From Margaritifera margaritifera (Eukaryota > Mollusca > Bivalvia > Unionida > Margaritiferidae): a stretch of DNA of 64,000 nt. A program made the translations under genes and the position numbers. This document shows, piece after piece, positions 46,680 through 58,140 of the stretch (positions are counted from its first letter, which is position 1; every line of letters begins with the position of its first letter). The stretch spans positions 4,675,001 to 4,739,000 of the forward strand of contig JAQPZY010001660.1 in assembly GCA_029931535.1 (NCBI GenBank). Reading direction: 5' to 3'. The notes under the pieces are model-generated. The model made no database searches. It had not been told where the DNA came from and saw only the letters and a program-made list of their open reading frames with translations.

Positions 46680-46765
46680 TGTATTGCCTTCTCCCGAGGG
46701 TACTGCTCTCCTATAGTGCTGAAGTGTTATCTTGTTTAATATCAAGGATACATCATACATACTAT
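46440..46765. repeat. Duplicated block around a (TA)n array
   Basis: CTGTATTGCCTTCTCCC, GGGTACTG(T/C)TCT and AGTGTTATCTTG plus ATCAAGGATA occur on both sides of a pure (TA)n run (about 46609-46676). A partial third copy precedes them. ORFs with poly-Tyr/Ile come from the TA run. Confidence 0.85.
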
Positions 46766-47540
46766 ATGTATGCAAAATTCAAACACACGGAGACAGATGG
46801 ATCACACTGTGACATAAAATGGAATGATACAATTGTTGTCATGAAACTTTCAATCTGACACAAATCTGCCATTCAGCAACTATCATAAAGTATAAAGGGA
46901 CTTACACAAAATGAATGGATCATAATTGAAAATAAGAGTTAACATTACCTACAGCAAGAAATTTTGAAAAATCTAAAAATAAAATTAACACAGTTATCTC
47001 TTTATTAAGCTTTCATATGAATCTTCCAGGAAGTAAATTTGCTTATTTTCTAATATAGTGATGCTGATTTGCTACCCAATACCCACCAAGGAAAATAATA
47101 ACAAAAAAAAAAAAAATACATACAAAAAAATGTAAACACAAAATATTGTCAGATGGAATGCTTAAAATATTTCCTGCTGAAGATAACAAAATGACTATGA
47201 TTTAATTTCACAGTTATTACAATAAAAATGCAACCAGTACAAAATGTATGCTACATATACCATGCTGTGATATGCTAGTAACAAAAATCACAATGAAACA
47301 GTATTGGAAAATTATTTCCATCTGAAATGGAAACATTGCATGTGGCATATAGGTGAGCAGATAAATAAGAATTAAACTGGCAAATAATATTAGGTCATTC
47401 ACTGAATATATGAACATTTAACATGATGCTTTCAAAGTCTCCCTTTTGAAGTTGACTCAAGTTAAACATTCATGGTCAAAAATTTCAAAAATCAAATTAC
47501 AATCACTGGTTCATTCTTATCAACATCTGCAAAAAAAAAC
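46766..47540. other. Non-coding stretch
   Basis: AT-rich with A-runs at 47100-47125. Nothing recognised. Confidence 0.35.
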
Positions 47541-47544
47541 TGGA

Positions 47545-48490
47545 CAAAAATATGACCACAAATGTCAGGCTCACATATAAAACTGTTTGTGACATGATCA
47601 TATGACCACAAATGCCAGGGTCAAATATAAAACTGTGACATGATAGGGACTCCAGGATCATATGACCATAAATGTCAGGCTCACATATAAAACTGATTGT
47701 GACATGACAGGGACTCAATGATCATATGACCACAAATGCCAGGCTCACATATAAAACTGTTTGTGACATGACAGGGACTCAATGTTGATATGACCACAAA
47801 TGCCAGGCTCACATATAAAACTGATTGTGACATGATAGGGACTCAACGATCTTATGACCACAAATGTAAGGGTCACTTATAAAACTGAATATGACAAGAT
47901 AGGGACTCAGTGATCCTATAACCACAAATGTAAGGCTCACATGCAAGGCTCTTTGTGACATGATAGGGATTCAATGATCATATGACCACAAATGTCAGGT
48001 TTAAATATACAACTCTTTGTGACATGATTGGGACTCAATGATCACATGACCACAAATGTCAGGCTCACATACAAGGCTCTTGTTGACATGATAGGGATTC
48101 AATGATCATATGACCACAAATGTCAGGCTCACATACAAGGCTCTTTGTGACATGATAGGGATTCAATGATCATATGACCACAAATGTCAGGCTCACATAC
48201 AAGGCTCTTTGTGACATGATTGGGATTCAATGATCATATGACCACAAATGTCAGGCTCACATACAAGGCACTTTGTGACACGATTGGGATTCAGTGATCA
48301 TATGACCACAAATGTCAGGCTTAAATATACAACTCTTTGTGACATGATTGGGATTCAATGATCATATGACCACAAACGTCAGGCTTAAATATACAACTCT
48401 TTGTGACATGATTGGGATTCAATGATCATATGACCACAAATGTCAGGCTTAAATATACAACTCTGTGACATGATTGGGATTCAATGATCA
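47545..48490. repeat. ~64-bp tandem repeat, about 15 units
   Basis: Units contain TATGACCACAAATGTCAGGC, TCACATA, A(C/A)GGCTCTTTGTGACATGAT and GGGATTCAATGATC. Anchors occur at roughly 63-65-bp steps between 47551 and 48429. Two subtypes (TCACATACAAGGCTC and TTAAATATACAACTC) are clustered, consistent with local amplification. Confidence 0.95.
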
Positions 48491-49070
48491 TCTTTGAAAC
48501 ATAATCAGTGATACAACTAATGCAGTAAATTATAACACATATAAAACACAAATTTAAAGGCAAAATACATAACATGATGTAGTGTACATATTCAATACTA
48601 TAATGCTATTGGTCAATTGTTTTTAATGATATATTAACCTTGGTCGTGTTTGGTTGTATTTTGCATGAACTTGTCACCTATGCTAATTTGTTTCAGACTA
48701 TCCCATCTGTATATGCTAAGTTTCAGAACAACAGACATTTTTTAACAGAAAAATCCCTATAACTGCTGCAAAACTGGTATGTATGGTCAGATTGGGAGAA
48801 ATTGTACAAAGTGATGCATATATTCATGCAGATTTCTCTCAAAGAAGTCACTAAATTGGTGTGTGTTCATGGTTACCATAAGAACCAAATAGTGAAATTG
48901 GATGGAAAAATATTGGTTTGGAAAAAAATGTGTACTTTTCCATCAATCATCCAAAAATGTGTATATGGATTTGTCTACTTATATCCTCAGTTCATTATTT
49001 CAAGGTCTGAGCTGAATGATTCAAGTTCGACTTTCTAACATGTCCATGCATTTTAGTATGTAATAATATT
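48491..49070. other. Non-coding stretch
   Basis: AT-rich; no repeat or gene recognised. Confidence 0.35.
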
Positions 49071-49291
49071 TACCATATATACTCGCGTATAATCCAATAC
49101 CAACTGCAAACTGCATAGACCCAGATCTGCCATCGCATAATGTGCCGGCAGATCTGGGTCTATGCAGTTTGTAAGAACTTATCAGTAGAACAAACAACAT
49201 ACACCCTGATCTGTCTGCGTATTATGTGATGGCAGATCAGGGTCTATGTTGTTTGCATTTGGACCCAGATTATACGCTAGTATATACAGTA
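49071..49291. mobile_element. Double-hairpin MITE, copy 1
   Basis: Terminal inverted repeats TACCATATATACTCGCGTAT / GCTAGTATATACAGTA enclose two large hairpins in tandem. Hairpin A: AACTGCATAGACCCAGATCT with a loop ATAATG and the return AGATCTGGGTCTATGCAGTT. Hairpin B: AAACAACATA...CCTGATCTG with return CAGATCAGGGTCTATGTTGT. Stems are about 26-30 bp each and nearly perfect, and the two hairpins are related in sequence. The terminal TA may be the target duplication. No coding capacity. Confidence 0.9.
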
Positions 49292-50236
49292 GTTGTTGCA
49301 ATATTTCTCTATTGTTCAATTAACTACAAATTGTATCCATATGAAATATGACTCTGTTCAGCTATTTATAATCAAATGGTAAGGAACCAATACTATTCCT
49401 ACAGAAAATTATAAATAATTGTATAAATTTACATTGATTGCCATGGTGACCAAAAATAGTCTTACAAAGGATCAAAGGATTAAAAAGACGTATATTGCAT
49501 TACAAAAACTTTATTGGTAGAATCTTTTATCCAAATAAAAACAACATTCATTCTTTGAAGAAGTACATGTAATCAAAATGTTTTAACTTTTCTATGTAGG
49601 TAAAATGTTAAATATTATACATGTAGAACAATTATATTATGTTTGTGTGTGAAGAGAATAGTGTTTCTGCAATTAAGTCCAAGTAAGGTTGCATATTAGA
49701 AAAGTCATTTAATTTTCACATTTGGAATTTGTTTCAAGGCAGATGTCTCACATATTTTTATGTAAACACCAAATGTATACAGTTTCTACTATTAGAAAAA
49801 ATCACTTTGTCACATGTAACTATACATCTGACACCAAACTCCAGTACAGTTATAACACCAACTAAAATGGACTTGATTTATTATCATGACACATGTAGAA
49901 ATGAGACAAAAATGTTTTTTCTTTTAAATATATAAAAAGTGTTTAAAAAGTCAGACTTTTATTGATGGATTTAAAGACTTTTTACAGGGATCTCCTACTA
50001 AAGAATACTTTATTTTTGCTAGATCCATTACTGAATTATCTCTACATCTGAACATTTCTATTTCTATCAATATATGATCTAAATGCAAATCACTAGTAAT
50101 GGATATATTGTATTAAAATTATGTTATTGCTATACAAGATGTATAATTAATGCATTCTGTTGATATATGACCTAAACATTTTAGAACTTCTTTACTAATC
50201 AAGTGTTCTAAGATATTACCATATATTTCTAATGTT

Positions 50237-50328
50237 AAGCTAGTTTGAGCCCAACTGTCAAAGGCCAACTTGATCTACATATTTAGTTTGAGCCCAACTG
50301 TCAAAGGCCAACTTGATCTACATGTTTA
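50237..50328. repeat. 43-bp exact duplication
   Basis: TAGTTTGAGCCCAACTGTCA and AAGGCCAACTTGATCTACAT occur twice in tandem with essentially no differences, so the duplication is young. It is unrelated to the 43-bp satellite. Confidence 0.9.
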
Positions 50329-50543
50329 GTTTTGTAATCTTCTACAGTCTCTACTACTCTTTATGCAATATATTATTAGGTGCAACAGTATTATCACTGA
50401 TATTAGTTGTGGTCTACTCTTGTCAGAATATACTGGTGTACTGCTTGTCAGTTACATATGGTTTAAAAAATCAGCTGCAAGCTGCCATTGTCCTTACATA
50501 GTCAAGTGAGCTATTTGATCTTTACCACTATGTGAGGCTGAAA

Positions 50544-50754
50544 TACCATATATACTCACATATAAGCCAATACCAACTGCAAACACCCAGATCTGCCATC
50601 ACATGCGCCGGCAGATCTGGTTCTATATGGTTTGTAAGGACTAATCAGTAGAACAAACAACATAGACCCTGATCTGTCAGCACATTATGAAACAGCAGAT
50701 CAGGGTCTATGTTGTTTGCATTTGGACTTGTAGTATACACAAGTATATACGGTA
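50544..50754. mobile_element. Double-hairpin MITE, copy 2
   Basis: Same orientation as copy 1: TACCATATATACTCACATAT start, hairpin A (CACCCAGATCTGCC...GGCAGATCTGGTTCTAT), hairpin B (AACAACATAGACCCTGATCT...AGATCAGGGTCTATGTTGTT), end AGTATATACGGTA. Hairpin A is shortened on its left arm. Confidence 0.9.
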
Positions 50755-50999
50755 TGTAATAGTGTCAGTGGCAAGGGTGAGTTTGCAACACTTTGACTGG
50801 GAGGTCATGAGTCCTGTAGAAGTGACATTTGTTAACAGGTATACTTCTGAATACAGCAGCAGTAGATATACTGAGAGGCTGTACATCACTATTATTGAAA
50901 GTACTGACATTCACATAATTCTCAGTGATTGATTATGAACTAAGAAGCCAAAAGCAAAGATTTTGTAAGGTTTTCAATGATGATCATTACTTACAACTT

Positions 51000-52340
51000 G
51001 CCAAGAATATCTGAAAGAAAATACACTGAGGCTCTCAGATAGATAATGATTGTTACCAGGTTAAATTACAAATGAATTAAAGTTAATGATACTCTGCTGG
51101 TGTGCAGTGCGATCTTTATAGACTTGAATGCTAGAGCTATATTTTTTTTTCTCAAGAAGCCAAAACTGTAAAGTGAACAACAAAAAAGACTAATTTTAAT
51201 ATCTGAATCATATTGAATTGCAGATAGTTTTTTTAATAATCATATATTACAGCCATAATATGAACTTATGCTCATACAAAATTTGAAATAAAAATCTTTT
51301 AAACACTTGGCATGCTTTATGGGTTTTTATTAAAGTTCTTCCTGTAGACTTTGAGGAATTTATTAATGTGCTGAAAACTTTTAAAATTGCTTAAGTTTTA
51401 AATTTAAATAATTGACGAGTTATCATCATGAACACAGTGCCATGGTTAAGCATTTTTCCTTACAGAGAATTATTCTGTCAAGGACAGCAGTGTATTTAAA
51501 TTATTATGAAATTGTTTCAGTATCATGCCTATGACATTAGTTCATCTATGTCAGTGTTTTTTCAACAGTACTTAAAATTTTGATAATTGTTAATGTATGT
51601 AATGTTCATGTGAGATTTTTGAGTTAATTTGTAACATAAGGCCTCAAGTTACTTTTGAAGTCTTTAGATCAATTTGGAATAAATATCTATTTTTTTAAAA
51701 ATGTATATGCATTATGTAGTAAATAGAAATTGTGGGTCAACATTTTTCCTTCACAATTTTGTTTAGGGTAGACTTTTTTTGCAATAGTACATTTCTATCT
51801 AACTTCATATTTTTAAATATAAGAGGAAATAGAAAAAATATACTTCTACTTTTTAATTTAGTTCTTTATAAAACAAAACAGAACAAAATTTTTAAAAAAT
51901 AATCAAAAGATTGAAAGTTCAGGTAATGATTGGAGGTCTTGATGCATACATTGCTAAGTCACAGATGTTTGCTGTTGCTGTCAGAAGTGTGGATATGCTA
52001 AGTGGTGGTCCATATATCTCTCTCTCTCATGTCAGTTTCCTTAACAACATGACTGTACGGACAATGAGAACTTTAATTTCTTTACTTGAAGAAATTGTTG
52101 TATCAGAGCTCCTGCACATCAACTTATGTTAAAAGCATGTGGCATAGTCCTGCAGTAAATCAGTTATTTCCCAGATCTGGAGAAATTCAGCCCATTATTA
52201 ATGATACTTCCACATTTCCTAACAAAGCCTTAATCAACATCATTCTAGCTAGTACTATGCCATTCATATATTTCCCTTTGTAAATTAACAAGGTAATTAA
52301 CATGCAATATTGCACAGTATTCCATTCTACAATGCTGTTT
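51000..52340. other. Non-coding stretch
   Basis: AT-rich; ORFs (51911-52132, 52086-52283 plus) have no recognisable domains. A CTCTCTCTCT run sits near 52018. Confidence 0.3.
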
Positions 52341-52345
52341 ATGAA

Positions 52346-52852
52346 TGCCCAAATGGCAAACTGCATAATTAAAGCCATTTTAAACTGAGGTCTGGATGCC
52401 CAAATGGCAAACTGCATAATTAAAGCCATTTTAAACTGAGGTCTGGATGTCCAAATGGCAAAGTGCATAATTAAAGCCATTTTAAACTGAGGTCTGGATG
52501 TCCAAATGGCAAACTGCATAAGTAAAGCTATTTTAAACTGATCATGGATGCCCAAATGGCAAATTGCTTAAGTAAAGCTATTTTATACTGATCATGGATG
52601 CCCAAATGGCAAATTGCTTAAGTAAAGCTATTTTATACTGATCATGGATGCCCAAATGGCAAATTGCTTAAGTAAAGCTATTTTATACTGATCATGGATG
52701 CCCAAATAGCAAATTGCATAAATAAAGCTATTTTATACTGATCATGGATGAACAAATGGCAAACTGCATAAGTAAAGCTATTTTATACTGATCATGGATG
52801 CCCAAATGGCAAATTGTATAATAAGTAAAGCTATTTTATACTGATTATGTTA
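52346..52852. repeat. 50-51-bp tandem repeat, ten units
   Basis: Units TGGATGCCCAAATGGCAAAC, TGCATAA(T/G)TAAAGC, (C/T)ATTTTAAACTGA occur at 50-52-bp steps from 52346 to 52799. Left-hand units are of type GCCATTTTAAACTGAGGTC; right-hand units are of type GCTATTTTATACTGATCA and nearly identical to each other. Units stop inside the last copy. Confidence 0.95.
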
Positions 52853-52974
52853 CTGAATTACTGAGTTTAAAAAAGAATGACACTAAGATTATTAATAGAG
52901 TGTCAGCTCAACTTGCCTTATCTAATTGTGATTTAATCTTTATGTAAATGTACAATACTATCTTTAGCTATGTA

Positions 52975-53055
52975 TACATCAAACTGCAAACAGCACAGAT
53001 CCATGTCTACCACTGCATAATGTGCTGGTAGATCAGAGTCTGTAATTTTCAACCA
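52975..53055. repeat. Double-hairpin MITE, partial copy
   Basis: Only one hairpin remains (AAACTGCAAACAGCACAGAT, CATAATGTGCTGGTAGATCA), with a decayed left end (GCTATGTATACATC). The second hairpin and right terminus are missing. Confidence 0.6.
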
Positions 53056-53059
53056 ATGT

Positions 53060-54040
53060 GACATAAATAATTTGATGTCGATTCACTACAGAAGCTATTC
53101 AACAGAACACCAGTACAGAAGAGCTTAGTTACCTCAGAAGAAAACTGGTCTACATAAAAAATTATAAAGGTTAGTTTTGACACATAACTTTATATATATT
53201 TTTTATTATCTACTGCATTATACCTATATACACTTTACACATTTATAATTTTACAATTTACATTCTGTTACTTTTATGTCACCAACTGTACCTTTTAACT
53301 GATACCGATATTTATAAAAATATATGTAATATATTTAAGTATCACCTATAAATCCCACTTTTATCATGGCACTATATAGCCCAGAATGTGATATGTGCAA
53401 ATCCACTGGTGAATCATGAGATGGCAGGCCTAAATCTGTATTTCTTTCAGTTTTGTGTGTTATATACAAATATGGCATATAGTTTTGTTATGAAGTATAT
53501 AATCTTATGACTTCAACATCAAGTACAATGTTATTATATTTTCTTATATAACAATAATAAGTTATCAAATTCAGCACACCCAGTGCTGCACACAGGACTT
53601 TGCAAAAGATGGGGAGCTCCCCCTACCACTTCCAAAAATAAGGAGAGCAGTAAACATTTTATGAGTGATATACAGACATAAATATAAACTTACAAATTAA
53701 TTATGTTTCTGCATCAAAAGTAATTTTGAATTATTTTCATTATTTCCACCCTAGCAAACAAGTGTGTAATCTGCTTCAATGTCCATTCATGAAAAGATCC
53801 TGATACAATATGGATAATATCTTCTCAAACAGACTGCACTGATAATTGCAATTATGGAACCCTTTTAGGCAAAGATGACAGTATGCATTTGCAATGCTGG
53901 TATGGTATAACTTTTATTTCCACAGACTGAAATTATCATCACTGAATTTGGCAACTATTCTACTTTCATGTTTACATATTTGCACAGACATAACTGAAAT
54001 GTGTGGGAGTGTAGCTATTTTCCATGATTTTTCCTGCCCT
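53060..54040. other. Non-coding stretch
   Basis: AT-rich; no ORF with a recognisable domain and no clear repeat. Confidence 0.35.
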
Positions 54041-54045
54041 TCATG

Positions 54046-54331
54046 CAGTGGTGGATTTACTATTAGGCAGGCAAGGCAGCTGCCAAGGGTAATAAAAAAA
54101 ATTAAGGGGGCAGCAAATTTTAAAGTATGAAAATATTGCTTTGCTAAAATGTTAATTTATTTTGTAAACAAAATTAAACAAATCTCTAATTAAATGTTGC
54201 CATTATTTAAAGGCATAAAGGTTTTTAATGGCTCTGGTTTCAAGGCTTTGTTTTGGGCACGTGGTGGTGGTGGTTAGGTGTTGGCAGCTCTGACAGTGCC
54301 TAGGGGCAGCAAAATCATAAATCTGTCACTG
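54046..54331. mobile_element. hAT-type MITE
   Basis: Starts CAGTGGTGGATTTACTATTA and ends AATCATAAATCTGTCACTG. Inverted ends of ~14 bp are of the CAGTGG-x-GGAT type found in many hAT elements. Internal phrases AGGCAGCTGCCAAGGG and CCTAGGGGCAGCAAAA mirror each other. Flanking octamers share TTCAT (ccTTCATg / taTTCATa), compatible with a decayed 8-bp target duplication. Confidence 0.7.
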
Positions 54332-54572
54332 TATTCATATGTATTTTTGTGGGAGCAAGTTAAAGAAATGAATGAATTCAACAATATCATGGTCTGGATG
54401 CAATACTGTCCACCATTTTAAAGAATTATCTTGAATAAATGGTTGAAGGAGCAGTAAGTAATTGCAATCAGGTATTTGTCTTGCAATTATGTAAGTGGTA
54501 TGTCTGGATGAATGAAAGATGGGTGTTACCAAATATAAGCTTATCTTATCTGGAGACCAACAGAATGTTATA

Positions 54573-54786
54573 TACCATATATACTCATGTATAAGCTGAA
54601 TCCAACTGCATACAACATAGACACTGATCAGCCATTGCATAGTGTGCTGGCAGATCATAGTCTATGTTGTTTGTTTACTGATTACTCCTAACAAACTGCA
54701 TAGACCCAGATTTACTAGTGCATTATGTGACAGCATATCTGGGTCTCTACAGTTGGACTTGACTTTAAAGCTAGGATATGCAATAG
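54573..54786. mobile_element. Double-hairpin MITE, copy 3 (opposite orientation)
   Basis: TACCATATATACTCATGTAT opens the element. The hairpins occur in the reverse order (B: CAACATAGACACTGATCAGC...AGATCATAGTCTATGTTG; then A: AAACTGCATAGACCCAGATT...ATCTGGGTCTCTACAGTT), as expected if it inserted in the other orientation. The right end (GCTAGGATATGCAATA) is decayed. Confidence 0.8.
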
Positions 54787-55439
54787 TTCTTGCGCATTGG
54801 ATACAAGAAAAGACCAATTATAAGTAAGTAACATTTATGAAAAGTTTATTCCAGAACAGTGCTGATTATATGAAAGGCACGGAGCATGGAGTACTATATC
54901 TTATAACGCTGAGCAAGAATCATAAAGAATGGGCCATTTATCTCTTTCACTATGATTATCTTGTATGAGGTGATTTACATGCATCCACAATGCTGACTGA
55001 TGAAGAAGGTAGTTGACTGCCTATCAGGACATATCCTGAAACATAAAAAAACATAAACTGTTGGAATCTTGATGCTATTAAATTCACTGCCACAAATAAA
55101 TGATCTTACATGAGTGCTCACTGAGAATGAAATTTTATGAGACAAGTCAAATAATGTATGTCTTTGACAAGTCTTGGCAAGCAAAGGATTGAAATTAGTT
55201 TTATAAATTTCATTTGGAATGAGCACTGATGTAAGATTCTATTTTCACATTAAGAAAAATACTGATTTTCACAAACTGCAGAATAGTGTGGTGAAATGAC
55301 TTTGAAAAAATTGGCATGCCTTGGTCACAGTGCCTCTGCATTATATGAAGTCATTATTGTATGTGTTACATATAGAACAAGACACTCAACTGTTCAAAAA
55401 GGAATTCAAGATAAGACCATTTCTTCTTTTTAACTGCTG

Positions 55440-56350
55440 AGTGCTGAAACCATCCATGATATTCTTGAGCAATAAGGTTTTCAAATTAGCTACTGTGGCA
55501 GCCATATTAGATGTAAAATCAGCACCATTTTCGTCTAGAACAAACTAGACACCATTAGAAGACTTCTGGTAAAAACCCGATGCCAATATGACCATCCATT
55601 CAAGAAAATTAGTGACAAGATTTTCAATATGTTCATTGTGGCAGCTATACAGGATGTGTGTGAGGCACCATTTTCATTTAGGACAAAGTAGATATCATAA
55701 GAAGTCTTTTGGTGAAAACCATATGTCAATATGACCATCAATACTGGAGGAGTAGTGATAACAAGATTTTCAAGATGGCTGCAATGGTGGCCATATTGGA
55801 CATCCGGTTGGCATCATTTTCATTCAGGACCAACTAGACACCATAAGAAGTCTTCTGGTGAAACCTGATGTCAATATGACTTTCCATTTAGGAGAAGTAG
55901 TGACAAGAACATTTTCAAGAATGGCTGCCATGGCAGCCATATTTGAAGTTAGATCAGCACCATTTTCATTCAGGACGAATTAGATATCATAATTACTCTT
56001 CTGGTGAACACCTCATATCAATATCACTTTCAATTTAGGAGTATCATTATCAAGAATTTCAAGATGGCTGCCATTGTGGTCATACTGGATGTCAGATTGG
56101 CACCATTTTGATTGCATACCAACTAGACATTATAAGAAGTCTTCTGGTGAAAAACAATGTTGATATGACCATCCATTTGGGAGGAGTAACAATTACTAAG
56201 CAGCACCATTTTCAATTAGGACCAACTAGACCATAGGATGAATGTGTGTGTAAAGTTTCATGGCAATTTTCTAAGTAGTTTAGGAACAGCAGCAATAAAA
56301 AATCTCTGCTAATGGATGGACAGATGGAGGATGATAGACAACAGTCAACA
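55440..56350 (-). repeat. ~145-bp interspersed tandem repeat (array 2, inverted)
   Basis: Reverse complement of the unit in 5175-5890. Anchors AGGACCAACTAGACACCATA (variants) lie near 55534, 55677, 55826, 55971, 56115 and 56217, giving a period of about 145 bp. The right flank (AATGGATGGACAGATGGAGG, ATCCCATAAGCTTTTTAGAG) matches the lead-in of array 1. The mobile unit is therefore a flank plus a tandem core. Confidence 0.85.
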
Positions 56351-56673
56351 GGCTATCCCATAAGCTTTTTAGAGCTACAAATTATGATATAGGTATATGA
56401 ACCTAAATTATATCTGAGAATTGTTAGCATACCTATTTATTAGGAAAGAAAGCATGTATTTAAGCCCCATTCTTCAAGTTTTCTAACAACTTAGTTAAAA
56501 CATAATTGGAGGAACAATTAATTTCTCTTGAGTGCCAAATGTACTTGTGTTTCTCATACTGTAAGAAACAGGGTGGATTTCAAAGGAATTTTATACACAA
56601 AGGCTACATAATCTTCATTATTTTGTTCCCATCTAAAGATACTATTCTAATGCTGTAAAAAGCAAGAAAGAGC

Positions 56674-56859
56674 TCAAACCTGCTGAGGATGCTGTTTATC
56701 TGCTGCCTTTGCCTGCTGAGTTGCTGCTGCTGTAACCTGGGCAGAGGTGGCTCCAGAATCCATAAATATATCGGGTATACTGTTCCCAAAATATATCTTG
56801 GCATTATTGGTAAAAGCCTGATATCTCATTAGCTCCAAATACTCCTTTGTTAATTTTAG
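56674..56859 (-). CDS. ERLIN: Erlin (ERLIN1/2-like), last coding exon
   Basis: Read on the minus strand, a strong acceptor (CTCTCCTTTTCAG, ending at 56860) is followed by 61 codons and a TGA (56676-56674). They read [20 protein letters not shown], then [15 protein letters not shown] and an Ala/Gln-rich tail ending HPQQV. The LT-x-EYLEL-x-x-YQA and KIYFG-x-x-IP-x-MF-x-DS blocks are the conserved C-terminus of erlins, SPFH/prohibitin-domain proteins of the ER membrane. In vertebrates ERLIN1/2 form a ring complex that binds IP3 receptors and guides their ER-associated degradation. The tail after the DS is variable in the family. Earlier exons must lie beyond 64 kb, or were missed; the intron is filled with transposons. 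A canonical acceptor argues against a processed copy. Confidence 0.85.
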   Translation of the reverse strand, partial: LKLTKEYLELMRYQAFTNNAKIYFGNSIPDIFMDSGATSAQVTAAATQQAKAADKQHPQQV

Positions 56860-56925
56860 CTGAAAAGGAGAGTGAGAAAGCCAATTTTGTAGTAAATTAT
56901 GTGTCTCCAAGAATACTTACTGATC

Positions 56926-57545
56926 ACATTAACATTAGGAAGATGCTCCACTACCTCTCGAATCCAGCAATCACAGAAAGATGAAAAAATCCATCTTTCC
57001 CATCTATATTCCATATAGACAAAGGGAAGAAACTCTTCCCAACCCTTCCCTTTATCTCCAATTACTATGGCTAGGTGTCTGCATCTGTTTACCAGTTTGG
57101 CTTGAGCAATACCTAGATGAGGATGCTTGGCTTGAGCAATACCTAGATGAGGATGCTCGCATTTGTGGGGTGGGGTGGGAGGGCTTATTAGTAATGTGAT
57201 TGGGTAAGCACATGTATTCATGGAGAAACAAAATTAACTACTAAATTTGCTTTCTCCTTTGAATACATTCCCTGATCACATTAACATTAGGAGGATAGGT
57301 AATAGGAGGAGGCAGTGCTGAGCATCCTACCTCTACCATTGTCAACCTGGAGGCAATAAGGCTTCTTCCCTGTATGAGGGTAAACTGCACTCCTAGTAAG
57401 AGAACAGCACCATTTATGGTCCCTTAATCTGTGATGTCAGTAGCTGTGTAAGAGAAAGAGGGAGCAACAACTTTCTTACTGCATAAATCATTGAGCAAAT
57501 CCTGTGAAAGCGCAGTTCTATGCCCATGATGAAACTCTGCAGGCT
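56926..57545 (-). repeat. DIRS-like 3' region with direct repeats
   Basis: Downstream (minus strand) of the recombinase fragment. ACTGATCACATTAACATTAG (56926-) and CCTGATCACATTAACATTAG (57270-) are direct copies about 350 bp apart, each preceded by GAATAC. A 30-bp exact duplication (TTGGCTTGAGCAATACCTAG, ATGAGGATGC) lies at 57097-57156. The segment CTACCTCTCGAATCCAGCAA with TCACAGAAAG matches the array at 8858-9197. Repeated termini of this sort could be split direct repeats, which some DIRS-order elements carry; that reading is inference. Confidence 0.55.
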
Positions 57546-58021
57546 TTAGACCGGTCTGGTGACAGTCTGGGCTGCAGCCACCAGACCTACCAGATTCAGT
57601 TCCTGCTTCTGTGAAGCTAGATCATGCAGACAGAAGCTTGAGAAGGTTGACTGTGTGTGCCAGCCAACTGCCTCTGTTATGTCTTGGATAGCCAAATTCT
57701 GTTCGAACATGAGTGTTGCTGAGATAGCTCTTATTTTATAAGCTGAAATGTACACGGTGTACTTGATCTCGAGATCTTGGACGACATCGAGTGTATTACC
57801 CACTTTAGCCATGATGCTAGGGCTTGGGTGGTTATATCCTATATCCTTGTATTGACTGGAAGAAAGAGCCATTGCTGCCCACCATCCCCTGGCAATTTTC
57901 TGTGTGCTTTACGTAGTGTTTTAGCATGCTGACTGGGTCCTGCATCACTGTCTCCTTAGACTTATCGATGGAGTAGAGGGGACAGATGACTAATCTTTGA
58001 TTGCCCATTGCTGGCAGCCTG
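57546..58021 (-). pseudogene. DIRS-like tyrosine recombinase, C-terminal part (dead)
   Basis: Minus-strand frames read ICPLYSIDKSKETVMQDPVS and MLKHYVKHTE (57990-57900), then KYTVYISAYKIRAISATLMF, EQNLAIQDITEAVGWHTQST and FSSFCLHDLASQKQE (57775-57590). This is the catalytic C-terminus of recombinases of DIRS-type elements. The box II HxxR appears as YKIR, so the His is replaced. The nucleophile Tyr, expected in a HYLRD-like segment, is Cys in FCLHD. The recombinase would integrate circular cDNA into the genome; this copy lacks key residues. The LINE at 58022-62540 separates it from its N-terminal part. Confidence 0.8.
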
Positions 58022-58140
58022 TCAGGTCAGGCATCACCTACTATCGTAAGTAACAGTAGATGGTACTACATGTGACTGTTGATCCAGAGAGGACAGCTAC
58101 ACCTAGCTCCCTCTGGATAGTCGCTTCTCGTGGATCAGGA
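58022..58140 (+). ncRNA. Structured 5' end of the LINE RNA (predicted)
   Basis: TCAGGTCAGGCATCACCTAC begins the element. A stem TATCGT / ATGGTA keeps pairing through G-U wobbles where the satellite consensus has TACCGT / ACGGTA. A second strong stem follows: ATCCAGAGAGG with CCCTCTGGAT (58082-58120), and GATCC can also pair with GGATC at 58133. A compact 5' RNA structure could be a promoter-linked element, a translation element or a self-cleaving ribozyme; HDV-like ribozymes are known at the 5' ends of several LINE clades, but I could not thread this sequence onto that fold. Confidence 0.4.

Noticed and set aside
56856..57221. 121-codon minus-strand ORF upstream of the erlin exon
   Set aside because: It overlaps the erlin splice acceptor and the DIRS terminal repeats, and its peptide reads through duplicated non-coding DNA.
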